Shown here piece after piece: positions 1-5,394 of a stretch of DNA of 5,394 nucleotides. This DNA is from Promicromonosporaceae bacterium (GTDB taxonomy: Bacteria; Actinomycetota; Actinomycetes; Actinomycetales; Cellulomonadaceae), in contig WRIF01000131.1 of NCBI GenBank assembly GCA_009782865.1, positions 1-5,394 of the forward strand, given 5' to 3'. Under the pieces are notes generated by a model that searched no databases, was not told the DNA's origin, and saw only the letters and a list, made by a program, of their open reading frames with translations. The position numbers and the translations under genes were made by a program. Every line of letters begins with the position of its first letter. Position 1 is the first letter of the stretch.

Positions 1-2
1 GC

Positions 3-284
3 TCCGACCTGTATCGGCTGACGGAGGCGTACCGCCTGGAGGCGCAGGCCCCCGCCCCCCTGATCAGGCTGGGCAAGGCTTACCGCAACGTAGCCGACTT
101 TGACGCCCGCTTCGCCTCCGGCGTCCCGTCGCTGCGGGAGGCCTCCTCCCTGACCATCGACGGCGACTGGAACTTCGGTGCCGATACCCGCGCCCTGGGA
201 GACGCCCGCCTGCGGGATGCCGGCATCCCGCAGACCGTCCCGGCCGGGGCTGTCATCACGAGGGACGGCTTGGCCGCCGGTTGA
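3..284 (+). CDS. UTP-glucose-1-phosphate uridylyltransferase, C-terminal fragment (5' end outside window)
   Basis: The reading frame is open from the left edge and ends at TGA 282-284, giving the last 93 residues of a protein whose start lies outside the window. The visible part matches the C-terminal beta-helix region of the UDPGP family (UDP-glucose pyrophosphorylase, eukaryote-like and actinobacterial type). It has a 'PLIRLG.AYRNVADFDARF' stretch (residues 19-37), then 'PSL...SLTIDGDWNFG' (42-59), and a closing 'QTVPAGAVI' turn (77-85). The family makes UDP-glucose from UTP and glucose-1-phosphate in the cytoplasm; its catalytic nucleotide-binding domain would be upstream and cannot be checked. 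The next gene on the same strand is galE, which uses the product, so the pairing fits Leloir-type UDP-sugar metabolism. The last codons and the stop lie in a 10-bp sequence (275-284) that recurs twice in the following spacer, so the C-terminus may have been altered by a repeat. The family call rests on motif memory. Confidence 0.82.
   Translation, partial: SDLYRLTEAYRLEAQAPAPLIRLGKAYRNVADFDARFASGVPSLREASSLTIDGDWNFGADTRALGDARLRDAGIPQTVPAGAVITRDGLAAG
275..284 (+). repeat. Partial copy of the intergenic dyad repeat overlapping the ugp stop codon
   Basis: The 10-mer CGCCGGTTGA occurs here and again at 308-317 and 452-461, where it begins the two full repeat units. In this copy the TGA that ends the uridylyltransferase frame is part of the 10-mer. 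After position 284 the sequence departs from the repeat. It may be a truncated repeat end or a chance match; three exact copies within 190 bp argue mildly against chance. Confidence 0.45.
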
Positions 285-307
285 CCGACCGCGGCTGACC
301 TACCACC

Positions 308-364
308 CGCCGGTTGAGGAGGTCGCGCAGCGACCGCCTCGAAACCAAGTCCGGCCCAGATTCA
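308..364. repeat. Intergenic dyad repeat, unit 1
   Basis: This 57-bp unit matches the unit at 452-508 at 52 of 57 positions by eye. Its core, 312-346, is an imperfect inverted repeat: GGTT...GAG...GGTCGC pairs with GCGACC...CTC...AACC around a GCA loop, with a small bulge and a two-base mismatch. A transcript could fold it into a long hairpin on either strand. Elements with the ends GGTTGAGG and CTCGAAACC are, as I remember, widespread between genes in actinobacteria, but I cannot search for them here. Lying between two co-oriented genes, it may modulate read-through or mRNA stability; that is inference. Confidence 0.8.
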
Positions 365-402
365 CCACTCGGCCGCCCAGGAGCGGACAATAGTCCACGT
401 CC

Positions 403-433
403 CTCGTCCTGAGCCTGTCGAAGGAACCACGAG
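403..433. repeat. Second intergenic repeat type, small inverted repeat between the two dyad units
   Basis: CTCGT at 403-407 pairs with ACGAG at 429-433, and CCT at 408-410 can pair with AGG at 422-424. The middle contains 'TCCTGAGCCTGTCGAAGGA', whose reverse complement holds 'TTCGACAGGCTCAGGA', a word I recognise from dispersed intergenic repeats in many high-GC bacteria. Recognition is from memory. It lies between the two larger dyad units, so the whole 285-527 spacer looks like a site where dispersed repeats gather. It contains no credible gene. Confidence 0.55.
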
Positions 434-451
434 CAACCCCGACTCACCGCT

Positions 452-508
452 CGCCGGTTGAGGAGGTCGCGCAGCGACCGTCTCGAAACCAGGAGCGACC
501 CAGATTCA
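452..508. repeat. Intergenic dyad repeat, unit 2
   Basis: This is the second copy of the 57-bp unit, with the same hairpin core at 456-490 differing from unit 1 at one position (481, T instead of C). The flank after AACC is more diverged but ends in the same CCCAGATTCA (499-508, compare 355-364). The unit stops just before the galE ribosome binding site at about 516-523, so a hairpin here would lie in the galE leader of any read-through transcript from the uridylyltransferase gene. Confidence 0.8.
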
Positions 509-527
509 TCTGCCGAAAGGAAGAGCA

Positions 528-1580
<1,053 letters not shown>

Positions 1581-1592
1581 GGCGACCCGTTC

Positions 1593-1633
1593 CTCGGCAC
1601 CTAGGACACACAATCTCGGTGCCTGGGACACAC
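1593..1633. repeat. Two near-identical 19-bp direct repeats, 22-bp period, after galE
   Basis: CTCGGCACCTAGGACACAC (1593-1611) is followed by CTCGGTGCCTGGGACACAC (1615-1633), matching at 16 of 19 positions. The repeats lie in the non-coding stretch between the galE stop and the terminator hairpin. They could be remnants of insertion-sequence ends, a binding site or a local slippage duplication; nothing in the window decides between these. No open frame of interest overlaps them. Confidence 0.6.
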
Positions 1634-1687
1634 CCTCCAGGCGCGCTGGCCGACAGGCTTCCGGCCGGTTGCCCGGAGGGTCAACCT

Positions 1688-1739
1688 AATACGACGAAGG
1701 CCCTCGCCGCTCCATGAGCGGCGAGGGCCTAGTCGCATT
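1688..1739. terminator. Bidirectional hairpin terminator between galE and the lipoprotein gene
   Basis: A perfect 14-bp stem, AGGCCCTCGCCGCT at 1698-1711 with its complement at 1717-1730, encloses the five-base loop CCATG. The stem can be prolonged past a small internal loop by CGAC 1692-1695 with GTCG 1732-1735 and AAT 1688-1690 with ATT 1737-1739. On the + strand it is followed by GCATTTGATT, a weak T-tract; on the minus strand by TCGTCGTATT. It sits where the + strand galE and the minus-strand lipoprotein gene converge, so it most likely ends both transcripts. Confidence 0.88.
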
Positions 1740-1762
1740 TGATTAGCGGGGAGTCCCGAGAA

Positions 1763-2158
1763 TCAGTTGTCCTCACACTCGGCAATGGCCTCGTCGATGG
1801 CGTCCTCGGCCGCCATGAGGCGGTCCTCATCAATGCTCATGAGGAGATCCATCATGGCGTCGGGGTCATCGATGGAGTCGATCATGTTCTGGGTGAAGTC
1901 GATGGTGAAGTCGAGGTGACCGCGCAGGTTGCTGGGGGCGGCGGCGCGCAGTTCGCGCATGGCAGCCACCATGCCGTCGAGGTCCTCGTTGCGCTCGGCC
2001 TCGGCCATGCGGTCGTCCATGTCGAGCAGGATGTCGCAGAAGTCGGCGCCGCTGGCGCCGCCGCCACCGTTGTCATCGCCGCCACAGGCGGCCAGCAGGC
2101 CCACCGAGAGGGCAGCGGTACCAACCAGGGCGAGGGCCTTGGTGCGGAAGTTATTCAT
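1763..2158 (-). CDS. Small acidic lipoprotein of unknown function
   Basis: A 131-residue protein with a clear lipoprotein signal: positive n-region (R5, K7), hydrophobic core to residue 24, lipobox LAAC with Cys25 as the lipidated residue, then a Gly/Asp-rich linker GGDDNGGGGASG. The mature part is strongly acidic and probably alpha-helical, with many Asp, Glu and Met and few basic residues. Two further cysteines, Cys41 and Cys128, lie near its two ends and could form a disulfide. The start at ATG 2158 is chosen over longer frames because an AAAGGAG site lies 5 nt upstream and the signal peptide begins there. It is expected to be anchored on the outer face of the cytoplasmic membrane. I do not recognise a family. 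It lies downstream of rhaD on the same strand but has a 119-bp gap and its own leader, so it is probably a separate unit. Confidence 0.82.
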   Translation of the reverse strand: MNNFRTKALALVGTAALSVGLLAACGGDDNGGGGASGADFCDILLDMDDRMAEAERNEDLDGMVAAMRELRAAAPSNLRGHLDFTIDFTQNMIDSIDDPDAMMDLLMSIDEDRLMAAEDAIDEAIAECEDN

Positions 2159-2163
2159 GGTTG

Positions 2164-2170
2164 CTCCTTT
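2164..2170 (-). promoter_or_regulatory. Ribosome binding site of the lipoprotein gene
   Basis: On the minus strand AAAGGAG ends 5 nt before ATG 2158. It fixes the start at the lipoprotein signal peptide rather than at in-frame codons further upstream (up to 2266). Confidence 0.75.
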
Positions 2171-2189
2171 TTTGCGGGTTGCCCAGGGA

Positions 2190-2227
2190 CGGGCAGAAAA
2201 CGGGAGTCTACTCGCCCGGGCAGAAAA
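2190..2227 (-). promoter_or_regulatory. Direct repeats around a possible promoter of the lipoprotein gene
   Basis: The 11-mer CGGGCAGAAAA occurs exactly twice, at 2190-2200 and 2217-2227, with starts 27 bp apart. On the minus strand these read TTTTCTGCCCG. Between them the minus strand has TAGACT (2210-2205), a plausible -10 element about 45 bp before the start codon; no convincing -35 sits at the usual spacing. The repeats could be operator half-sites flanking the promoter. The repeats are seen directly; the promoter and regulator are inference. Confidence 0.35.
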
Positions 2228-2232
2228 GTTCG

Positions 2233-2264
2233 CGCCATTTTGGCGGATTCCGTCGCGCGGCGAC
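2233..2264 (-). terminator. Weak hairpins after rhaD, possible terminator
   Basis: Just past the rhaD stop the minus strand can form two short stems: GTCGC/GCGAC (2264-2252, loop of 3) and CGCCA/TGGCG (2245-2233, loop of 3). The second is followed within a few bases by a short run CTTTTCT. Stems of 5 bp and a poor T-tract make this a weak terminator at best. Confidence 0.3.
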
Positions 2265-2277
2265 AAACTCCTCGGTG

Positions 2278-3105
2278 CTAGTAGATCGGCGTGTCAACCC
2301 CAAAGGCGGCGATGATGGCCTCGATCTCGGCGTCGGTCAGGCCACCGCCGGTGTCGCCGGTCTGCAGGGCGGTCACCTGGAAACGGGCGCCGGTCTCGAT
2401 GAACTCGATGGTGTCCACCGCCCCGAGGGGGCCCTTGGCGGAGCGGGCCATCACGCCGTGCTTGGCCCAGGCGACTATCTCTGCCGTGCGCAGCGCGGCC
2501 ACCGTCCCCACCTCCAAGGCCTTGGAGCCGGGCACCTCGAACGGCAGGAAGCCGATGCCGCCGGGCACCCACACCACAATCTCTGGCTCCCACCGCATGA
2601 TCTGGCGGGAGAACTCGACCGTGTTCCTGGCGCCGCGGTGGGTGAGTTGGGTGGTGTGGGGGGCGTGGGCGTGCACCACGGCATGTACCGGGACGTGGCC
2701 TGCGGCGCGGGCCAGGTGGTCGCGGTGGACGGCCAGGTGGGAGTTGGCCTCCGAGGTGGGGCGCGCGAAGGCGCGCTGCGGCGCGTAGCGGTGGACGGCG
2801 GACAGGCCGTCGGGGGCGATGACGATGGCGCCGACGACGGCGCGGGGGTCGGCGGCGATCTCGCGCAGGCGCTGGCCAGATCCCGAGATCAGCACGATGC
2901 GGCCCGCCAGGGCAGACACCTCGGTGGGCAGCTCGTAGGGCTCAACCTCGGGGAAGAGGTCCACAACCTGCTCGGTATAGGGCACGGTGACGGAGATGTT
3001 GCCGGCATTGGCCTCGCAGGCATTGATGGCGTTCAGGCGCAGGCCTGCCTCGCCCATCTCGGTGAGCACGGCATTGAGGTCAACAGGGTTGCGGTCGGTG
3101 ATCAT
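2278..3105 (-). CDS. rhaD: Rhamnulose-1-phosphate aldolase RhaD
   Basis: A 275-residue class II (zinc) aldolase of the RhaD/FucA/AraD type, which splits L-rhamnulose-1-phosphate into dihydroxyacetone phosphate and L-lactaldehyde in the cytoplasm. Family marks are ANAGNIS at 32-38 (phosphate-binding loop), LISGSGQRLREI at 72-83, the TSEANSHLAVH segment with candidate catalytic Glu119, the zinc ligands His145 and His147 in VVHAHAPH, and the third ligand His216 in WAKHGVMA. Length is close to the E. coli enzyme. ATG 3105 lies 9 nt after the rhaB TAA (3117-3115), and an AAGG overlapping that stop is the only visible ribosome binding site, so translation is probably coupled to rhaB. The rhaB neighbour favours RhaD over a fuculose or ribulose phosphate aldolase. 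Codon use is of the left-hand type. Confidence 0.9.
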   Translation of the reverse strand: MITDRNPVDLNAVLTEMGEAGLRLNAINACEANAGNISVTVPYTEQVVDLFPEVEPYELPTEVSALAGRIVLISGSGQRLREIAADPRAVVGAIVIAPDGLSAVHRYAPQRAFARPTSEANSHLAVHRDHLARAAGHVPVHAVVHAHAPHTTQLTHRGARNTVEFSRQIMRWEPEIVVWVPGGIGFLPFEVPGSKALEVGTVAALRTAEIVAWAKHGVMARSAKGPLGAVDTIEFIETGARFQVTALQTGDTGGGLTDAEIEAIIAAFGVDTPIY

Positions 3106-3114
3106 GGCTGGGCC

Positions 3115-4524
3115 TTATCTCTGGGACGGGTTGGGGGTGGTCAGGGAGCGCAGTTCGGTCAGGGTTTGGCCACCTCCGCCGACGGCGCGGGCCTGGATGA
3201 GCACATTGCCGAGCGCGGCGGCCTCGACGGGGCCGGCGACGACGGGCAGGCCGGTGGCCGCCGCGGTGAGGTGGTTGAGCAGCCGGTTTTGCGAACCGCC
3301 GCCGACCACGACGACCTCACGAATCGGGCTGCCCGTCAGGGCGCCGGCCTGCCGAATGGCTGCGGCGTAGGCGTGGGCGAGGGAGTCGAGCACCAGGCGA
3401 GCGGCCTGGGCGGGGTGATCGGCGGCGAGGCCCTCGGCCCTGGCCGCCTCTCGCACACGGGCGGGCATGTCCCCGGGCGGGAGGAACTGCGGCCCGTTGA
3501 GGTCGATCACCCGGGCGCTTGGCGGTTGAGCGGCGGTCTGGGCCAGCAGTTCGGCCAGCGGCTGCGGAGTTCCCTCCCGCTCCCACTGGCGGCGGCACTC
3601 GTCAAACACCCACAGGCCTGCCACGTTCTTCAGGAAGCGCACCGTGCCGTCCGCGCCGAGTTCGTTGGTGAAGCCGGCCTCGCGGGCGGCCGCGGACAGG
3701 ATGGGGGCGTCTAGTTCGACGCCAACCAGTGACCAGGTGCCCGAGGAGATGTAGGCCGAGCCCGCCCGAAGCGGCGCGCCCACCACGGCGCTGGCGGTGT
3801 CGTGGCTGCCGGGGGCGATGACGGGGGTCGGGGACAGGCCGCACTCGGCGGCGACGGCGTCCAGAAGCGGCCCGACCACTGTGCCGGGCGCGACGATTTC
3901 CGGCATCATGACGGGCGGTATCTTGGCGGAAAGCAACGTGTCCCGCGACCAGTCGCGCTTCTCCGCATCGTACATTTCGGAAGTGGTGGCGAGGGTGTAT
4001 TCCTGGGCGGGCGTGCCGGAAAGGAAGTAGGAGATGAGGTCGGCGATCAGCAGCATGGACACCGCCTTGTCCAGGAGCGGGCTGTTGGCGCGCACCATGG
4101 AGTAAAGCTGGTATATGGTGTTGATTTCCATGATCTGGATGCCGGTGCGCTGGTAAAGCGTCCGGCTGGGGATGATGGCGTGCAGTTTTTCCGCCATGCC
4201 CTTGGTGCGGGCGTCGCGGTAGTGGACGGGATTGGAAAGCAGGTGGCCGGTCTTGTCGAGAAGGCCGAAATCCACGCCCCACGCATCGCATGCTATGCCG
4301 GACAGCTTGGCGCCGTACTTGGCGGTATAAGCGGAAAGGCCGAACTTTATTTCGCGCATGAAGGAAGGGAAATCCCAGTAAAGCGTCCCGAGCATAGCGG
4401 TGGAATGGGTGGCGAAACGGTGCAGCACCTCCAATTCCATCACCTTTCCGTCGAAGGACGCGGCGATGGCCCTTCCGCTCTCCGCCCCGAGATCCAGGGC
4501 GACGTATCGCTTAAGCTGCGTCAT
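3115..4524 (-). CDS. rhaB: Rhamnulokinase RhaB (possibly a hybrid of two lineages)
   Basis: A full-length 469-residue FGGY-family sugar kinase that phosphorylates L-rhamnulose with ATP, the step before RhaD. Motifs in order: N-terminal phosphate loop DLGAESGR at 11-18, substrate region CDAWGVDFGLLD at 79-90, NPVHYRDART at 98-107, GSHDTASAV at 239-247 with Asp242 as likely catalytic base, SSGTWSLVGVE at 260-270, NVAGLWVFDECRRQW at 300-314, and the ATP-site VVVGGGSQNRLLNHLTA at 405-421. The start at ATG 4524 has a GGAGGA site 6 nt upstream. Residues 1-240 contain 11 lysines and use AUA at Ile59, 77, 137 and 202 and frequent CTT for Leu. Residues 241-469 contain one lysine and no AUA. The right-hand style is shared with the upstream ppk1 and the left-hand style with rhaD, so the gene appears to join two sources in frame. 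Function should be intact if the join is real. Confidence 0.92.
   Translation of the reverse strand: MTQLKRYVALDLGAESGRAIAASFDGKVMELEVLHRFATHSTAMLGTLYWDFPSFMREIKFGLSAYTAKYGAKLSGIACDAWGVDFGLLDKTGHLLSNPVHYRDARTKGMAEKLHAIIPSRTLYQRTGIQIMEINTIYQLYSMVRANSPLLDKAVSMLLIADLISYFLSGTPAQEYTLATTSEMYDAEKRDWSRDTLLSAKIPPVMMPEIVAPGTVVGPLLDAVAAECGLSPTPVIAPGSHDTASAVVGAPLRAGSAYISSGTWSLVGVELDAPILSAAAREAGFTNELGADGTVRFLKNVAGLWVFDECRRQWEREGTPQPLAELLAQTAAQPPSARVIDLNGPQFLPPGDMPARVREAARAEGLAADHPAQAARLVLDSLAHAYAAAIRQAGALTGSPIREVVVVGGGSQNRLLNHLTAAATGLPVVAGPVEAAALGNVLIQARAVGGGGQTLTELRSLTTPNPSQR
3780..3910. other. Compositional junction inside rhaB
   Basis: Codon and residue use change within this interval. On the right, AUA, CTT and GAA codons and lysine are common up to about residues 202-209. 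On the left, GC-ending codons dominate and lysine almost vanishes. The interval includes the DNA for the conserved GSHDTASAV motif (3784-3810), a place where unrelated rhamnulokinase genes could share a stretch of identical bases. It is therefore a natural crossover point for homologous recombination and equally for a false assembly join. Confidence 0.6.
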
Positions 4525-4539
4525 GACTATTCCTCCAGT

Positions 4540-4557
4540 CTATGTTCTTCGACATAG
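4540..4557. promoter_or_regulatory. 18-bp dyad just upstream of the rhaB ribosome binding site
   Basis: CTATGT (4540-4545) and ACATAG (4552-4557) form a perfect 6-bp inverted repeat around TCTTCG. It lies in the 63-bp gap between the ppk1 stop and the rhaB start, 3 nt before the GGAGGA site. It may be an operator for a sugar-responsive repressor or a leader hairpin affecting rhaB translation. It lacks a T-run and is too short to be a convincing terminator for ppk1. A 6-bp dyad can occur by chance. Confidence 0.3.
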
Positions 4558-4587
4558 CCGATCATTATTTTGCCTATCCGTCGCCTC

Positions 4588-5394
4588 TCACGGCTTCCGG
4601 CTCTGGCGGCGGGGCTTGGCCGCCACGGCTGTCCGGGCGGTGAAAACCTCGTGTTTCCTCTCCTCGCGCGACTTCTGATCCACCCTCTGCGCCCGTTCGT
4701 AGAGCTTCTGCTGGCTGCGGTATATCGCTTCGTGGGGCGCGGGCTTGATGCGCGCGTACACGCCGTCCGCCATGAGCCGCCAGGCGCTGGCGTTGTCCGA
4801 AAACCCGGCGTCGAGAACCGCCAACGCCTCGCGCCGGCAATCGGGATCGTTCACCGGAAAAAGCAGTTCGAGGCGCCGGTCCATGTTCCGCTCCATCCAG
4901 TCGGCCGACGAGAGGTAGACCTCCTCGCTTCCGCCGTTGCGGTAATGGAAGATGCGCGTATGCTCGAGGAAGCGGTCGATGATGGAACGGACGGCGATGG
5001 TTTCCGACAGGCCCGGTATCCCCGGCCGCAGGCGGCACATGCCCCTGACGACGAGGTCTATCTTGACCCCGGCCTGGCTGGCGCGATAGAGTTCGCGGAT
5101 GATCAGGGGATCGATGAGGGCGTTCATCTTGGCGCGGATGAAGCCTGGGTTCTCCGGGGTGTGCTTCTCGACTTCGCGGCGGATCATGGCGAGGGTCCTG
5201 GCCCGAAGGCCGATCGGGGCCATTTCGATGAAGTTCCACACCGGCGGCAGGCTGTAGCCGGTGATGACGTTGAAGAAGGCCGAGATGTCGGAGCCGAAAT
5301 CGGGATCGGCGGTGAGGAGGCCGAGGTCGGTGTAGCCCCTGGCGGTCCGGTCGTTGTAGTTGCCGGTGGCGAGGGGGCAGTAGCGGCGGGTGCC
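4588..5394 (-). CDS. ppk1: Polyphosphate kinase Ppk1, C-terminal part (5' end outside window)
   Basis: The frame is open to the right edge and gives the last 268 residues; no start is in the window, and the GTG at 5241 is an internal valine. Ppk1 reversibly transfers the ATP gamma-phosphate to polyphosphate. The fragment begins in the family signature 'RRY...LATGNYNDRTARGYTDLGLLTADP' (residues 3-31). It continues through 'RAKMNALIDP' to VVRGMCRLRPG with Arg117, and RSIIDRFLEHTRIF with His145, which correspond to the conserved ATP-site Arg and His of the C-terminal phospholipase-D-like domain. SSADWMERNMDRR...LFPV follows at about 162-181. The autophosphorylated histidine normally sits a short distance upstream of the GTGNY/ATGNY motif and so should be just beyond the edge. 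The last 25 or so residues are basic and low in complexity (ending KPRRQSRKP), a tail not part of the conserved fold. It is transcribed towards rhaB, 63 bp away, without a clear terminator. Codon use matches the first half of rhaB. Confidence 0.94.
   Translation of the reverse strand, partial: GTRRYCPLATGNYNDRTARGYTDLGLLTADPDFGSDISAFFNVITGYSLPPVWNFIEMAPIGLRARTLAMIRREVEKHTPENPGFIRAKMNALIDPLIIRELYRASQAGVKIDLVVRGMCRLRPGIPGLSETIAVRSIIDRFLEHTRIFHYRNGGSEEVYLSSADWMERNMDRRLELLFPVNDPDCRREALAVLDAGFSDNASAWRLMADGVYARIKPAPHEAIYRSQQKLYERAQRVDQKSREERKHEVFTARTAVAAKPRRQSRKP

Noticed and set aside
178..393. A 71-codon + strand open frame spanning the ugp end and the spacer
   Set aside because: It is out of frame with the supported uridylyltransferase frame, is proline/arginine-rich, and runs through repeats.
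308..508. The two dyad repeats as a CRISPR-like array
   Set aside because: There are only two full units with a spacer-like interval of 87 bp, the repeats are imperfect hairpins with similarity extending into the flanks, and no cas gene is visible.
1763..2266. Longer version of the lipoprotein gene starting at 2266
   Set aside because: It would bury the signal peptide and lipobox behind 36 extra residues. The AAAGGAG site and ATG at 2158 explain the start better.
2161..3714. A 517-codon + strand open frame antisense to rhaD and the end of rhaB
   Set aside because: It is a by-product of high GC in the third codon position of the opposite-strand genes. The protein is a Gly/Val/Asp/His-rich mixture without domain motifs, and the opposite strand encodes well-recognised enzymes.
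3802..4557. A 251-codon + strand open frame antisense to the first half of rhaB
   Set aside because: The same artefact: no recognisable motif and full overlap with conserved rhaB motifs.
4574..5239. A 221-codon minus-strand frame overlapping ppk1
   Set aside because: It is the +1 shadow of ppk1. The conserved Ppk1 motifs are in the other frame, and this one is Arg/Pro-rich without motifs.

Overview
The window is GC-rich bacterial DNA. The left two-thirds (about 1-3780) reads as a high-GC actinobacterium. The UDP-glucose pyrophosphorylase C-terminus and GalE are of the actinobacterial type, leucine is mostly CTG/CTC, AUA codons are almost absent, and the intergenic DNA carries dyad repeats of the 'GGTTGAGG ... 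CTCGAAACC' kind that I associate with actinobacteria such as Propionibacteriaceae and Nocardioidaceae (from memory, not searched). The right third (about 3910-5394) has a different style: lysine-rich protein and frequent AUA, CTT and GAA codons. The style changes inside one open reading frame, rhaB.

Layout: on the + strand, the 3' end of a UTP-glucose-1-phosphate uridylyltransferase gene (3-284), a repeat-filled spacer (285-527), then a complete galE (528-1580). These two act together in UDP-glucose/UDP-galactose metabolism. A strong bidirectional hairpin terminator (1698-1730) separates galE from the convergent minus-strand genes. Reading leftwards from the right edge, these are the C-terminal part of polyphosphate kinase ppk1 (5394-4588), rhamnulokinase rhaB (4524-3115), rhamnulose-1-phosphate aldolase rhaD (3105-2278), and a small acidic lipoprotein of unknown function (2158-1763). 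RhaB and RhaD catalyse consecutive steps of L-rhamnose breakdown and are 9 bp apart. Ppk1 has no evident functional link to them.

The main points of interest are: (1) the compositional break inside rhaB, centred on or near the conserved GSHDTASAV motif, which suggests either inter-species recombination or a chimeric contig; (2) an insertion in GalE whose DNA contains a shortened copy of the intergenic dyad repeat; (3) the repeat cluster between ugp and galE, one partial copy of which holds the ugp stop codon; (4) small repeats and dyads near the lipoprotein and rhaB starts that could be regulatory. I see no CRISPR array, RNA gene, intact mobile element or defence system. The rest is ordinary carbohydrate and phosphate metabolism.
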